NCBI RefSeq assembly: GCF_001592265.1
Contig: NZ_BCWP01000022.1
Location: 1-64,000 of the forward strand
DNA length: 64,000 bases
Reading direction: 5' to 3'
Source: Curvibacter delicatus NBRC 14919
Lineage (GTDB): Bacteria > Pseudomonadota > Gammaproteobacteria > Burkholderiales > Burkholderiaceae_C
The stretch's first letter is position 1. Every line of letters starts with the position of its first letter. Of this stretch, positions 1-9,979 are shown piece by piece. A program made the position numbers and the translations under genes. The notes under the pieces were generated by a model, which was given only the letters and a program-made list of their open reading frames with translations, did not search any database and had not been told where the DNA came from.

Positions 1-21
1 ACGCCGGCCTCGTCAGGCCCA

Positions 22-1005
22 TCAATACAAAGCCAACGCCTCAAGACACCGCCGCTTGTGCCCCTCCCCATGCGAAGGCAACAACTCCAGCGAGGGCAGC
101 CGCAACCCATAGTCCACCTCCGCCTCGTCAGCCATGACCACCCAGGCACACAGTCGCGACAAGCGTTGCTCCACAGAACCACCACCCGTCAAGGCCATAT
201 CAAGCCAGAGTTCAACCGCCTGGCTCTGCTGGCTGTCTCGGCTCACCAGTTCGTCTGTCTTGGCCGCCTTCTTCCACACGATGGCCTTGAGCGGATCGCC
301 GCGTCGATAGGGGCGCAGGCCGTCGAACTCGCCGCTGGGTGTCTGCCGCACGGCTGCGCCGGTGCTGTGCGGTTCGCCGGCCGGCAGAGGTGGCGGATGG
401 GTTTCGGGTTGGGGGTAGGTCAGCAGCAAGGTGGCCGGGCGCCACACGGTCCAGACGCGGAACAGGCCGAGCGGGAAGTGGGTTTCGGCGGTGAGGGTGG
501 GGATCGGGTGTCGGCCGCGCGGCCCGCCGGGCAGGAGCAGTTCGAGGGTGCTGCTGCCTTGCGCCGGCACGTCGCTCCAGACCCAGTGGCCGCTGCCGGG
601 CAGGCTCAGGCCGATGCCGTGGCGCGGGTTCTTGCGGCTGTTGTTCAGGCTGATGTGCAGCGGCGTGGGGCCGCCGGCAAAGCGCGGCTCGGGGGGCTGC
701 AGGCTCAAGGTCAGGCCGCGCAGTGTGCCGTGTGAAACGGGAATGCTGACGATGGCGCAGCCGGCCAGCAGAAAGGTGAGCAGGTAGCCGAGGTTGAGCT
801 GGTAGTTGATGGCGGCCACCAGCAGCACCAGCAGCGTGGCCGCCAGCATGAGGCCGGCGCGCGTGGGCAGGATGTAGACGTTGTGCTGGGTCAGCAGCAG
901 CACGTCCTGGCGTGGCAGCCGGTTATGCCACCAGCGCTGCCAGCGCGCGCGCGCATGGGCCAGCGGGTGCAGCAAGGGGTGCGGCAGGCCTTGCGTGGCG
1001 TCCAT
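22..1005 (-). CDS. DUF58 domain-containing membrane protein
   Basis: Predicted inner-membrane protein of the DUF58 family, about 327 residues, complete: its TGA stop lies 21 bases inside the window edge. Two hydrophobic segments occur near residues 50-70 and 74-92. The family signature follows near residues 225-260, with GEFDGLRPYRRGDP, then WKKAAKTDELVSRD. DUF58 proteins are usually encoded directly after a MoxR-type AAA+ ATPase and are thought to act with it in envelope assembly or stress responses; the biochemical role is not established. The moxR-like gene lies upstream on the same strand with an 11-base gap, so the two are probably one operon. A TTG two codons upstream could also start it; I chose the ATG. 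A transglutaminase-like partner gene would be expected beyond the window, but is not visible. Confidence 0.88.
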   Translation of the reverse strand: MDATQGLPHPLLHPLAHARARWQRWWHNRLPRQDVLLLTQHNVYILPTRAGLMLAATLLVLLVAAINYQLNLGYLLTFLLAGCAIVSIPVSHGTLRGLTLSLQPPEPRFAGGPTPLHISLNNSRKNPRHGIGLSLPGSGHWVWSDVPAQGSSTLELLLPGGPRGRHPIPTLTAETHFPLGLFRVWTVWRPATLLLTYPQPETHPPPLPAGEPHSTGAAVRQTPSGEFDGLRPYRRGDPLKAIVWKKAAKTDELVSRDSQQSQAVELWLDMALTGGGSVEQRLSRLCAWVVMADEAEVDYGLRLPSLELLPSHGEGHKRRCLEALALY

Positions 1006-1016
1006 GGCCAATGCGC

Positions 1017-1937
<921 letters not shown>

Positions 1938-1977
1938 GGCATGACCTTAACCGAAATCGCAGAGACAGGAACCGACC

Positions 1978-2931
1978 GTGAGCAAGACCGGCTACTTCAC
2001 CCACCCTGATTGCCGCAAACATGAGATGGGGCCGGGTCACCCGGAGTGTCCCGAGCGGCTCGATGCCATCGAAGACCGTTTGCTGATCTCCGGTGTTGGC
2101 GACGCACTGACGCGGCTGGAGGCGCCGGCGGCTTCGGTCGAGGAGATGGAGCTGGCGCACGGGCGCATGCATGTGGCCGCCTTGCGTGGCCTGCATGACA
2201 TGCTGCTGGAGGAGGTCAATGCGGGCGGCCCGCGCTACTCGCACGTGGACCCTGACACGGCCATGAACGCCAGCACCTGGAGTGCCATCCTGCGCAGTGC
2301 AGGCGCCGCGATGGCCGCCACCGATGCCGTGATGGCCGGCGAGCTGGAGAACGCCTTCTGCGCCATTCGCCCGCCCGGCCACCATGCCTGCCGTGACAAG
2401 GCCATGGGCTTTTGCTTCGTCAACAACGTGGCGCTGGCGGCCAAGTACGCGGTGGAGCGCCATGGCCTGAAGCGCGTGGCCATTGCCGACTTCGACGTGC
2501 ACCACGGCAACGGCACCGAAGACATCGTGGCCGACGACCCGCGCATCCTGATGGTGAGCATCTACCAGCACCCGTTCTACCCGCACGGCGGCGCACGGCC
2601 GGATACCGACACCATGGTCAACGTGCCGGTGCCGGCCTACACCAAGGGCATGGACGTTCGCGAGTTGATCGACATGCTGTGGCTGCCGCGCCTGGAAGCT
2701 CACAAGCCCGAGATGATCTTCATCAGCGCCGGCTTCGATGCCCACCGCGAGGACGACATGGGCCAGCTCGGCCTGGTGGAGTCTGACTACGCGTGGATCA
2801 CCGAGCGCCTGAAGGACATTGCACGCCGCTACAGCAAAGGGCGCATCGTCTCCTGCCTGGAAGGCGGCTACAACCTCAGTGCCCTGGCGCGCAGCGTGGA
2901 AGCGCACTTGCGCGTTTTGGCTGACGTCTGA
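1978..2931 (+). CDS. Histone deacetylase family protein (class II HDAC / AcuC-like amidohydrolase)
   Basis: Zinc-dependent deacetylase-fold enzyme of 317 residues. The N-terminus shows the family pattern HPDCRKHEMGPGHPECPERL. The active-site segment RPPGHHA is followed by FDVHHGNGT (metal ligands Asp and His) and ISAGFDAH (third metal ligand Asp). Bacterial members remove acetyl or other acyl groups from lysines, polyamines or small amides; substrate cannot be predicted. Translation starts at a GTG with an AGGA-type ribosome binding site about eight bases upstream; there is no competing ATG nearby. It is divergent from moxR and convergent with the DsrE-like gene. Confidence 0.92.
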   Translation: MSKTGYFTHPDCRKHEMGPGHPECPERLDAIEDRLLISGVGDALTRLEAPAASVEEMELAHGRMHVAALRGLHDMLLEEVNAGGPRYSHVDPDTAMNASTWSAILRSAGAAMAATDAVMAGELENAFCAIRPPGHHACRDKAMGFCFVNNVALAAKYAVERHGLKRVAIADFDVHHGNGTEDIVADDPRILMVSIYQHPFYPHGGARPDTDTMVNVPVPAYTKGMDVRELIDMLWLPRLEAHKPEMIFISAGFDAHREDDMGQLGLVESDYAWITERLKDIARRYSKGRIVSCLEGGYNLSALARSVEAHLRVLADV

Positions 2932-2952
2932 AGAGGAGGCTGGGGCGCACAG

Positions 2953-2983
2953 GTTTCACCGCCGGGCCGTCCCAAGGTGAAAC
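2953..2983. repeat. Intergenic inverted repeat between convergent genes
   Basis: A perfect 8-bp inverted repeat, GTTTCACC and GGTGAAAC, encloses a 15-base GC-rich loop in the 135-bp gap between two convergent genes. It has no T-run, so it is not a classical intrinsic terminator, but its position fits a transcription end or RNA-stabilising hairpin for either strand. The rest of this gap holds nothing else I can support. Confidence 0.4.
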
Positions 2984-3066
2984 GCGGCCCCACTCCAAGC
3001 AAAGCGCAGGGCAGGTCTGCGCGGGGGCAGGGCGCTACACGCAGTGAGCAACCGTGAGGGCCACAT

Positions 3067-3546
3067 TCACCATGCAATGTAGGCGTAACCCTTTTCCTGC
3101 AGTTCCATCACGGCGGCGGCGCCGACGGCCTCGACCTTGACGAAGTCGAGCATGTCGGCTTTTTCCCAGCCGATGGTGTGCATGGTGTTGCCGCAGGCGA
3201 TGAAGGTCACGCCGTAGGACTCGCTCATGCTGCGGATGCGCTGCTGGTGCAGCGGGGCCACCGCCCGTTTCGGTTTCTTGGCCAGCAGGTGGATGCCGGG
3301 TCCCCAGGCCACCACCACGATGCTGACGTCGTCCACGTATTTCTTCAGCACCGCGCCGATCGAGTTGAGGACGGCCTCCTGGTATTCGGGCTCGTAGTGA
3401 TTGAGCTGGTAGACGATCTTGTGCGGCGGGCCGTCGTCGGCGGGTTGGGGTTTGGCCGGCGCGGCCTGGGCGGTGGTGGCGGCACCGGCAGAGGCCGCGG
3501 CCAGGGCGGTCAGCAGGTGGCGACGGGGCAGGGGTGAGGAGGACAT
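3067..3546 (-). CDS. Exported DsrE-family protein
   Basis: Small DsrE/DsrF-like fold protein, 159 residues. I start it at the ATG at 3544-3546, because the peptide from there begins with a twin-arginine-like export signal (PRRHLLTALAAASAGAATTAQA). The reading frame stays open upstream, but those residues are low-complexity and do not look like protein. The mature part begins HKIVYQLNHYEPEYQEAVLNSI and contains VVVAWGPGIHLL and a cysteine in TFIACGNTMHTIGW, the typical DsrE layout. Cytoplasmic DsrE proteins relay sulfur through such a cysteine; periplasmic members are poorly understood. It is convergent with the deacetylase gene and divergent from the MscS gene. Confidence 0.8.
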   Translation of the reverse strand: MSSSPLPRRHLLTALAAASAGAATTAQAAPAKPQPADDGPPHKIVYQLNHYEPEYQEAVLNSIGAVLKKYVDDVSIVVVAWGPGIHLLAKKPKRAVAPLHQQRIRSMSESYGVTFIACGNTMHTIGWEKADMLDFVKVEAVGAAAVMELQEKGYAYIAW

Positions 3547-3692
3547 GAGGGCCTGTTTGGGGTTGATGCGTGAGCGTAGATTAGCCCAAAACGCCGGAAG
3601 TTCCGGCCGGTTGCGTGTCGGGGGCGACGGGCTGCAATTCGGGGAGAATGGTTTCATCGCAGCAGATGCTGTCTTCAAGAAGTTTGTGAACC

Positions 3693-4982
3693 ATGGGTGA
3701 ACTGCAAAACCTCGTGCATGACCTGGGCGGGGCCCGGGTCTGGGTGGAAGGGCTGGTGCTGGCGGCCTGCATCGTGCTGGCCTACAGCGTGGCACGGCTG
3801 ATCGGGCGCGGTCAGGCGGCGGAGTCGGTCTGGTTCGGGCGGCGCACCTTCGACGGCCTGCTGTTCCCGGCGCTGGCGGTGGTACTGATCTACGCCGCGC
3901 GTTATACGCTGGCGCAGTACCAGCCGGTGGTGGTGCTCAAGCTGGCGCAGCCCATCTTCATGTCGCTGGCCGTCATCCGGCTGTGTGTGCAGGTGCTCAG
4001 CGCGTCGTTCCCGAAGTCGCCGGCGGTGCATCTGGTCGAGCGGCTGGTGTCATGGCTGGCCTGGGGCGCGACGGTGCTGTGGATCACCGGCCTGCTGCCG
4101 GCCGTGCTGACCGAACTCGAGTCCATCACCCTGGCCTTCGGCAAGAGCCGGGTCAGCCTGCGCACCATGATCGAGGGCACGCTGTCCTCGGGCGTGGTGC
4201 TGGTGCTGACCTTGTGGATTTCGGCCACGCTGGAGCGGCGCATCCTGCGCGAGGCGGTGGGCGATCTGTCGATGCGCAAGGTTGCCTCCAACGCCATCCG
4301 TGCCGTGCTGCTGCTGGTGGGGCTGTTGTTCGCGCTGTCGGCCGTGGGTGTGGACCTGACGGCGCTGTCCGTGCTCGGCGGTGCCTTGGGTGTCGGTCTC
4401 GGTTTTGGTCTGCAGAAGCTGGCGGCCAACTATGTCAGCGGTTTTGTCATCCTGATCGAACGTTCGCTGCGCATCGGCGACATGGTGCGGGTGGACGGTT
4501 TCGAGGGCGTGGTGACCGACATCAAGACGCGCTACACGCTGATCCGCGCGCTCAACGGCCGCGAGTCCATCGTGCCCAACGAGCTCATCATCACGCAGCG
4601 GGTCGAAAACCTGTCGCTGGCTGACCCCAAGGTGTCGCTGTCGGTCACGGTCTCGGTGGGTTACGACAGCGATGTGGATCAGGTGCAGCAGATTTTGTGT
4701 GCTGCCGCAGCCGCCTGTGAGCGCGTGTTGAAAGACCCGGCGCCGGTGGCCCACCTGACCACTTTCGGCGCCGACGGACTGGAGTTCACCCTGTCGGTCT
4801 GGATCATCGATCCGGACAAGGGGCAGCAGGGCCTGCGCTCCGAAATCAACCTCAACATCCTGCGTGGCCTGCGCGCGGCAGGGATTGAAATTCCCTATCC
4901 GCAGCGCGTTGTTGAATTCAAGTCCGGACCCGGTAGCCCCGTGGAAACCCCTAAACCGACCGATCGGTCGGTTAATTCATAA
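3693..4982 (+). CDS. MscS-family mechanosensitive ion channel protein
   Basis: Small-conductance mechanosensitive channel family, 429 residues. About five hydrophobic segments fill the first 240 residues. The last is the pore-lining helix plus MscS core: LSVLGGALGVGLGFGLQKLAANYVSGF, followed by the beta domain signature GDMVRVDGFEGVVTDIKTRYT and NGRESIVPNELI. The C-terminal alpha/beta domain ends near residue 410. Such channels open under membrane tension to release solutes on osmotic downshock. The last ten codons also carry a perfect DNA palindrome that probably serves the next operon, so the end of this protein may be shaped by a DNA-binding site. Confidence 0.92.
   Translation: MGELQNLVHDLGGARVWVEGLVLAACIVLAYSVARLIGRGQAAESVWFGRRTFDGLLFPALAVVLIYAARYTLAQYQPVVVLKLAQPIFMSLAVIRLCVQVLSASFPKSPAVHLVERLVSWLAWGATVLWITGLLPAVLTELESITLAFGKSRVSLRTMIEGTLSSGVVLVLTLWISATLERRILREAVGDLSMRKVASNAIRAVLLLVGLLFALSAVGVDLTALSVLGGALGVGLGFGLQKLAANYVSGFVILIERSLRIGDMVRVDGFEGVVTDIKTRYTLIRALNGRESIVPNELIITQRVENLSLADPKVSLSVTVSVGYDSDVDQVQQILCAAAAACERVLKDPAPVAHLTTFGADGLEFTLSVWIIDPDKGQQGLRSEINLNILRGLRAAGIEIPYPQRVVEFKSGPGSPVETPKPTDRSVNS
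4954..4973. promoter_or_regulatory. Perfect 20-bp palindrome, candidate TetR-family operator
   Basis: AACCGACCGATCGGTCGGTT reads identically on both strands. It overlaps the final codons of the MscS gene and ends 53 bases before the start of the first HAAT binding-protein gene, the usual position for an operator. The shape, ACCGACC followed by its complement, resembles operators of TetR-family repressors known in Burkholderiales from acyl-CoA and phenylacetyl-CoA catabolism; that comparison is from memory. No TetR gene is present in the window. Confidence 0.6.
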
Positions 4983-5026
4983 TCAACTCGGCGACCAAAA
5001 CCATTAATTACCAAGGAGACATCGTC

Positions 5027-6184
5027 ATGAAGAAAACCCTCACGTTCTCGTTATTGGCGGCGGCGCTGTTCAGTGCCGGTTTGGCACAGGCCCAGATCAA
5101 GGTCGGGGTGACCGTCTCGGCCACCGGGCCGGCGGCCTCGCTGGGCATTCCGGAGAAGAACACCTTCGCCGTCATGCCCAAGACCATTGCGGGCAAGACG
5201 GTCGAGTACATCGTGCTCGACGATGCCTCCGACACCACCACTGCGGTCAAGAACGCGCGCAAGCTGACCGCCGAAGACAAGGTCGACATCATCATCGGAT
5301 CCTCGGTCACGCCCAATGCGCTGGCCATGATCGATGTGGCAGCCGAGACCGAGACGCCCGTGATTTCGCTGGCTGCTTCCAGCCGCATCATCGACCCGAT
5401 GGATGCCAAGCGCCGCTGGGTGTTCAAGACACCGCAGAACGACAGTCACATGGCGAGCGCTGTGACCGGCCACATGGCGGACGCAGGCATCAAGAACATT
5501 GCCTTCATCGGCTTCAACGATGCCTACGGCAGCGGCTGGTCCGATGAGATGGTCAAGTTCGCCGCCCTGCGTGGCCTCAAGATCGTGGCCAGTGAGCGTT
5601 TTGCGCGCAACGACACTTCCGTTACCGGCCAGATCCTGAAGATCATGGCCACCAACCCGGACGCCGTGCTGATTGCCGGCTCCGGCACACCGGCAGCCCT
5701 GCCGCAGAAGGCGCTGAAGGAGCGTGGCTACAAGGGCAAGATCTACCAGACGCACGGCGTGGCCAACCCGGACTTCCTGCGTGTGTGCGGCAAGGACTGC
5801 GAAGGCACCTTCCTGCCGGCCGGCCCGATTCTGGTGGCCAGCCAGCTGCCGGCCTCCAACCCGATCCGCAAGGTCGCGCTGGACTACATCGGCAAGTATG
5901 AAAAGGCCTTTGGTGCCGGCAGCTTCTCCACCTTTGGTGGCCACGCCTGGGACAGCGGCCTGGTGCTCGAAAAGGCCATTCCGGTAGCCCTGAAGGCTGG
6001 TCAGCCGGGCACCAAGCAGTTCCGCGCGGCACTGCGTGATGCCATCGAGAAGACCACCGATCTGACCGTCTCGCACGGCGTGATCAACATGACCCCGAAC
6101 GACCACCTCGGCTTCGACCAGCGCGCACGTGTGATGGTGGAAGTCAAGAGCGGGACCTGGAAACTGATCGGCGACGCCAAGTAA
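5027..6184 (+). CDS. HAAT-family ABC transporter substrate-binding protein (first operon)
   Basis: Periplasmic binding protein of the branched-chain amino acid/amide (LivJ/LivK, Peripla_BP_6) type, 385 residues. It has a typical signal peptide ([23 protein letters not shown]) and a mature start [17 protein letters not shown]. The Rossmann-like lobes contain [13 protein letters not shown] and [15 protein letters not shown], landmarks of the family. The start has a strong AAGGAG site. It heads an operon with LivH, LivM-LivG and LivF homologues. The ligand cannot be assigned: this family also takes up aromatic acids, amides and urea, and the TetR-like palindrome upstream hints at a catabolic substrate rather than plain amino acids. 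A GC-rich hairpin separates it from the permease genes. Confidence 0.92.
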   Translation: MKKTLTFSLLAAALFSAGLAQAQIKVGVTVSATGPAASLGIPEKNTFAVMPKTIAGKTVEYIVLDDASDTTTAVKNARKLTAEDKVDIIIGSSVTPNALAMIDVAAETETPVISLAASSRIIDPMDAKRRWVFKTPQNDSHMASAVTGHMADAGIKNIAFIGFNDAYGSGWSDEMVKFAALRGLKIVASERFARNDTSVTGQILKIMATNPDAVLIAGSGTPAALPQKALKERGYKGKIYQTHGVANPDFLRVCGKDCEGTFLPAGPILVASQLPASNPIRKVALDYIGKYEKAFGAGSFSTFGGHAWDSGLVLEKAIPVALKAGQPGTKQFRAALRDAIEKTTDLTVSHGVINMTPNDHLGFDQRARVMVEVKSGTWKLIGDAK

Positions 6185-6216
6185 GTTTTGCTTTGGCAAG
6201 CAATCTGGGATGAACC

Positions 6217-6239
6217 GAGGGGCGGCGCAGCCGCCCCTC
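6217..6239 (+). terminator. Strong hairpin after the binding-protein gene (attenuator or mRNA stabiliser)
   Basis: GAGGGGCGGC, a three-base GCA loop, then GCCGCCCCTC form a perfect 10-bp GC-rich stem, followed by TTGTT. The T-run is too poor for full termination. Lying between the binding-protein gene and the permease gene, it fits the common arrangement that leaves more binding-protein message than membrane-protein message. Confidence 0.6.
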
Positions 6240-6275
6240 TTGTTATCCCTGTCTGACCGGATAGATGGGAACGAG

Positions 6276-7328
6276 ATGGATTTATCGATAGCGGCCATCC
6301 TGGCGCAGGATGGCCTGACTTCCGGTGCGATCTACGCACTGCTGGCACTCGCGCTGGTACTGGTGTTTTCGGTCACGCGCGTGATCTTCATTCCGCAGGG
6401 CGAGTTCGTGGCGTTTGGTGCCTTCACCATGGCCGCGCTGCAAGGTGGCAAGTTCCCTACAGCGTCCTGGCTGTTGCTGGGGCTGGGTGTCACGGCCTTC
6501 GTGATGGAGCTTGTGGCGATTGCGCGGTTGCCTGAGCGCCGCAGCCTGCGCGAGGTGGCGCACGCGGCCTGGCAGATCCTGTTGCTGCCGGTGCTGGTCT
6601 GGGGTGCTGCCCAGTGGTTGCCGTTGTCGAACTGGCCCATGCTGCTGCAGGTGGCTTTCACCCTGGCCATCGTGGTGCCCATGGGGCCACTGGTCTACCG
6701 CATCGCTTACCAGCCGCTGGCCAGTGCTTCCACGCTGGTGCTGCTGATCGTGTCGGTGGGTGTGCATTACGCTTTGACGGGCATCGGCCTGCTGGCCTTT
6801 GGTGCGGAAGGCGTGCGCACCGAGCCGTTCACCGATCTGCGTTTCGAGATCGGTGCCCTGTCGGTTTCCGGGCAAAGCCTGGCCGTGGTGGTCGCCGCGT
6901 TGTTGCTGATCCTGCTGCTGTATGTCTATTTCGAGCGCACGCTGCCGGGCAAGGCCCTGCGCGCCACAGCAGTCAACCGCGTAGGGGCGCAGATCGTGGG
7001 CATCGGCATCACGCAGGCCGGGCGCGCTTCGTTCCTGTTGGCTGCGGCCATGGGCGCGGTGTGCGGCATCCTGATCGCGCCCTTCACCACCATCTACTAC
7101 GACAGCGGCTTCCTGATCGGCCTCAAGGGTTTTGTGGCGGCCATCATTGGCGGCCTGGCCAGCTACCCGCTGGCGGCCGCCGGCTCCCTGTTGGTCGGCC
7201 TGCTGGAGTCCTATGCCTCGTTCTGGGCCAGCGCCTACAAGGAGGTGATTGTCTTCACGCTCATCCTGCCGGTGCTGCTCTGGCGCTCGCTGGCAGCGCC
7301 GCACCACGATGAGGAGGAAGAAGCATGA
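6276..7328 (+). CDS. HAAT ABC transporter permease, LivH type (first operon)
   Basis: Membrane permease of about 350 residues with eight or more hydrophobic stretches. The N-terminus, [39 protein letters not shown], is the LivH signature, and [25 protein letters not shown] is the family's coupling region near the C-terminus. The frame is open for 22 codons upstream, but those codons run through the preceding hairpin; I start at the ATG at 6276. Compared with E. coli LivH it carries an extra stretch near residues 75-110. Its stop overlaps the start of the next gene as ATGA, so translation is probably coupled. Confidence 0.9.
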   Translation: MDLSIAAILAQDGLTSGAIYALLALALVLVFSVTRVIFIPQGEFVAFGAFTMAALQGGKFPTASWLLLGLGVTAFVMELVAIARLPERRSLREVAHAAWQILLLPVLVWGAAQWLPLSNWPMLLQVAFTLAIVVPMGPLVYRIAYQPLASASTLVLLIVSVGVHYALTGIGLLAFGAEGVRTEPFTDLRFEIGALSVSGQSLAVVVAALLLILLLYVYFERTLPGKALRATAVNRVGAQIVGIGITQAGRASFLLAAAMGAVCGILIAPFTTIYYDSGFLIGLKGFVAAIIGGLASYPLAAAGSLLVGLLESYASFWASAYKEVIVFTLILPVLLWRSLAAPHHDEEEEA

Positions 7329-9091
7329 ACCGGCTTTTCCTCGTTTTCATCGCCTTGCTGGCCCTGCTGCCGGTCTTGCCCACGCCTGAGTTCTGGATCA
7401 CGCAGGCCAACTACATCGGCCTGTCCGCCATCGTCGCCATCGGCCTGGTGCTGCTGACTGGTGTGGGCGGCATGACCTCGTTCGGGCAGGCGGCTTTCGT
7501 CGGCCTGGGGGCCTATGCCACCTCCTATCTCAGCACGGCACTGGGCATGTCGCCCTGGCTCGGCCTGCTGGCCGGCGTGGCCGTCAGCATGGCGGTGGCG
7601 TTCATCCTCGGTGCGCTGACCATGCGGTTGTCCGGCCATTACCTGCCGTTGGGCACCATCGCCTGGGGGCTGTCCTTCTTTTTCCTGTTCGGCAACATGG
7701 AGTTCCTGGGCAAGTTCGACGGCATCAGCAGCATCCCGCCGATCGAGCTGTTCGGCCATCCGCTGCGCGCCGGCGAGGAAATCTTCTACCTGATCTGGGC
7801 CGTGGTGGTACTGGCCGTGCTGGCCACGCAGAACCTGCTCAACTCGCGCCCCGGTCGCGCCATCCGCGCGCTCAAGGGCGGGGTGGTGATGGCCGAGGCC
7901 ATGGGTGCGCGCACGGTCTGGCTCAAGCTGGTGTGTTTCGTCTTTGCCGCGGTGCTGGCCAGTCTGTCGGGCTGGCTGTATGCGCACATGCAGCGCTCGG
8001 TCAATCCCACGCCGTTCGGCCTGAACGCCGGCATCGAGTACCTGTTCATGGCGGTGATCGGTGGTGCCGGGCATGTCTGGGGTGCCATCTTCGGTGCCGG
8101 CCTGGTGACCCTGCTCAAGGACCAGCTGCAAACCTGGTTGCCGCGCCTGTTCGGTGAGGCTGGCAACTTCGAGACCATCGTGCTGGGTGTGCTGCTGGTG
8201 GTGCTGTTGCAGCACGCCCGCAACGGCCTGTGGCCTTATCTGGCCGAACTGATGCCGCGCCGCTGGCGCCGCCAGGCACAGGTCGTGCCGCCGGCACAGG
8301 CCGAACCTCTGCCGGTGCGGACACGGCCCGCTGCGGGTGAGCCGCTGCTGGTGGTGGCGGGTGCACGCAAGGAGTTCGGCGGGCTGGTGGCGGTGAATGA
8401 CATGCGCTTTGAGATCAAGGCGGGTGAGGTGGTCGGTTTGATCGGTCCCAACGGTGCCGGCAAGTCCACCATGTTCAACCTGATCACCGGCGTGCTCGAC
8501 GTTACGCGCGGCAGCGTGCGCTACTTGGGGCAGGAGATCCAAAGCCTGCCGTCGCGCGAGATCGTGCGCCGCGGCATCGCGCGCACCTTCCAGCACGTCA
8601 AGCTGCTGGGCAATATGTCGGTGCTGGAGAACGTGGCGCTGGGGGCTCATTTGCGCGGCCAGGCCGGTGTGCTGCGCAGCATGCTGCGTTTGAACCGTGG
8701 CGAGGAGGCCCGGCTGCTGGCCGAGGCGCAACGGCAACTGGAACGCGTCGGCTTGGCTCATTTGATGCACGAGCCGGCGGGCAGCCTGGCGCTGGGCCAG
8801 CAACGTATTCTGGAAATCGCCCGCGCCCTGTGTTGCGACCCGGCGCTGCTGCTGCTGGACGAGCCGGCCGCCGGCCTACGCTACAAGGAGAAAGAGGCGC
8901 TGGCGGAACTGCTGGCCCGGCTGCGCAGCGAAGGCATGAGCATCCTGATCGTGGAGCACGACATGGACTTCGTCATGAACCTGTGCGATCGCCTGGTGGT
9001 AATGGAATTCGGCACCTTGATTGCCGAGGGGGTGCCCTCGGTGGTGCAACAAGATCCGGCGGTGCTGGAAGCGTATCTGGGAGGCCTATGA
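7325..9091 (+). CDS. Fused HAAT permease and ATPase (LivM-LivG)
   Basis: A 588-residue fusion. Residues 1-300 form a LivM-type permease ([40 protein letters not shown], and later [19 protein letters not shown]). Residues about 340-588 form a LivG-type ATPase with Walker A GPNGAGKS near 375, signature LALGQQR near 487, Walker [12 protein letters not shown] near 510 and a switch histidine in VEHDMDF. The LALGQQ signature replaces LSGGQ, as is usual for LivG. A linker rich in Pro and Ala joins the two. Both neighbours overlap it by ATGA, so the whole operon is translationally coupled. The fusion fixes permease and ATPase in one chain. Confidence 0.93.
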   Translation: MNRLFLVFIALLALLPVLPTPEFWITQANYIGLSAIVAIGLVLLTGVGGMTSFGQAAFVGLGAYATSYLSTALGMSPWLGLLAGVAVSMAVAFILGALTMRLSGHYLPLGTIAWGLSFFFLFGNMEFLGKFDGISSIPPIELFGHPLRAGEEIFYLIWAVVVLAVLATQNLLNSRPGRAIRALKGGVVMAEAMGARTVWLKLVCFVFAAVLASLSGWLYAHMQRSVNPTPFGLNAGIEYLFMAVIGGAGHVWGAIFGAGLVTLLKDQLQTWLPRLFGEAGNFETIVLGVLLVVLLQHARNGLWPYLAELMPRRWRRQAQVVPPAQAEPLPVRTRPAAGEPLLVVAGARKEFGGLVAVNDMRFEIKAGEVVGLIGPNGAGKSTMFNLITGVLDVTRGSVRYLGQEIQSLPSREIVRRGIARTFQHVKLLGNMSVLENVALGAHLRGQAGVLRSMLRLNRGEEARLLAEAQRQLERVGLAHLMHEPAGSLALGQQRILEIARALCCDPALLLLDEPAAGLRYKEKEALAELLARLRSEGMSILIVEHDMDFVMNLCDRLVVMEFGTLIAEGVPSVVQQDPAVLEAYLGGL

Positions 9092-9858
9092 GCACCGAAC
9101 CCTTATCTGTGGCGGCACCTTCGACGGTGCTGGAGGTGCGCGAACTGCACGCCGGTTACGGCAAGGTGGCCGCCTTGCATGGTGTGCATCTGCGCGCCGA
9201 GGTCGGCGAGATCGTGACCGTGATCGGCCCCAACGGCGCCGGCAAGTCCACGCTGCTCAATGCGCTGGGCGGCACGCTGCCGCTGACCGGCAACACGCGT
9301 GGCCAGATCCAGTTTCTGGGCCATGAGCTCAGCCGCATGCCGGTGGAGAAGCGGGTGGCCTTGGGCATGTCGCTGGTGCCGGAGAAACGCGAGCTATTCG
9401 GCAGCATGAGCGTGCTCGACAACCTGCTGCTGGGCAGCTACCGCCGCTACCGGCTGCACGAACCGAACCCGGCCGACCAGTTGGAGACGGTGTTCGAGCT
9501 GTTTCCCCGTCTCAAGGAACGGCGCGAGCAGTTGGCGGCCACGCTGTCAGGGGGCGAGCGCCAGATGCTGGCCATCGGCCGCGCGCTGATGGCCAAGCCG
9601 CGCCTGTTGATGCTGGATGAACCCAGCCTGGGGCTGGCACCGTTGATCGTGAAGGAAATCTTTCACATCATCCACGAGCTCAAACAGACCGGCGTCACGA
9701 TTCTGCTGGTCGAGCAGAACGCACGCGCCGCGCTGCAGGTGGCCGATCGGGCCTACGTGCTGGAGACCGGCGACGTCATGTTGGAAGGGCCGGCCGACCA
9801 ACTGGCGCGCGACTCGAAGGTGGTGGAAACCTACTTGGGTTTGAGCCGCGCCAAGTGA
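9088..9858 (+). CDS. HAAT ABC transporter ATPase, LivF type (first operon)
   Basis: Second ATPase of the first HAAT transporter, 256 residues. Walker [10 protein letters not shown] lies near residue 47, the ABC signature LSGGERQ near 153, Walker B LLMLDEPSLGLAP just after, and the switch region ILLVEQNARAAL near 207. VEQN rather than VEHD is typical of LivF. The start overlaps the stop of the fused gene (ATGA). It is the last gene of the operon; the following 121 bp before the convergent tolA contain no clear terminator. Confidence 0.93.
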   Translation: MSTEPLSVAAPSTVLEVRELHAGYGKVAALHGVHLRAEVGEIVTVIGPNGAGKSTLLNALGGTLPLTGNTRGQIQFLGHELSRMPVEKRVALGMSLVPEKRELFGSMSVLDNLLLGSYRRYRLHEPNPADQLETVFELFPRLKERREQLAATLSGGERQMLAIGRALMAKPRLLMLDEPSLGLAPLIVKEIFHIIHELKQTGVTILLVEQNARAALQVADRAYVLETGDVMLEGPADQLARDSKVVETYLGLSRAK

Positions 9859-9979
9859 TGCTTGTGGGTGATAAAAGGCTGGGCCACTCATTGCGTGCGC
9901 GGTCAGTCCTGCTCGGTGTTCGTCAGGCTCTTGGGTTGCTAAGGCGCCAGGCAAACCAACTTGGCAGAAACGAATCGGG

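Noticed and set aside
7235-8803. A 522-codon minus-strand frame opposite the fused LivM-LivG gene
   Set aside because: Gln/His-rich antisense translation; the plus-strand gene has all ABC motifs.
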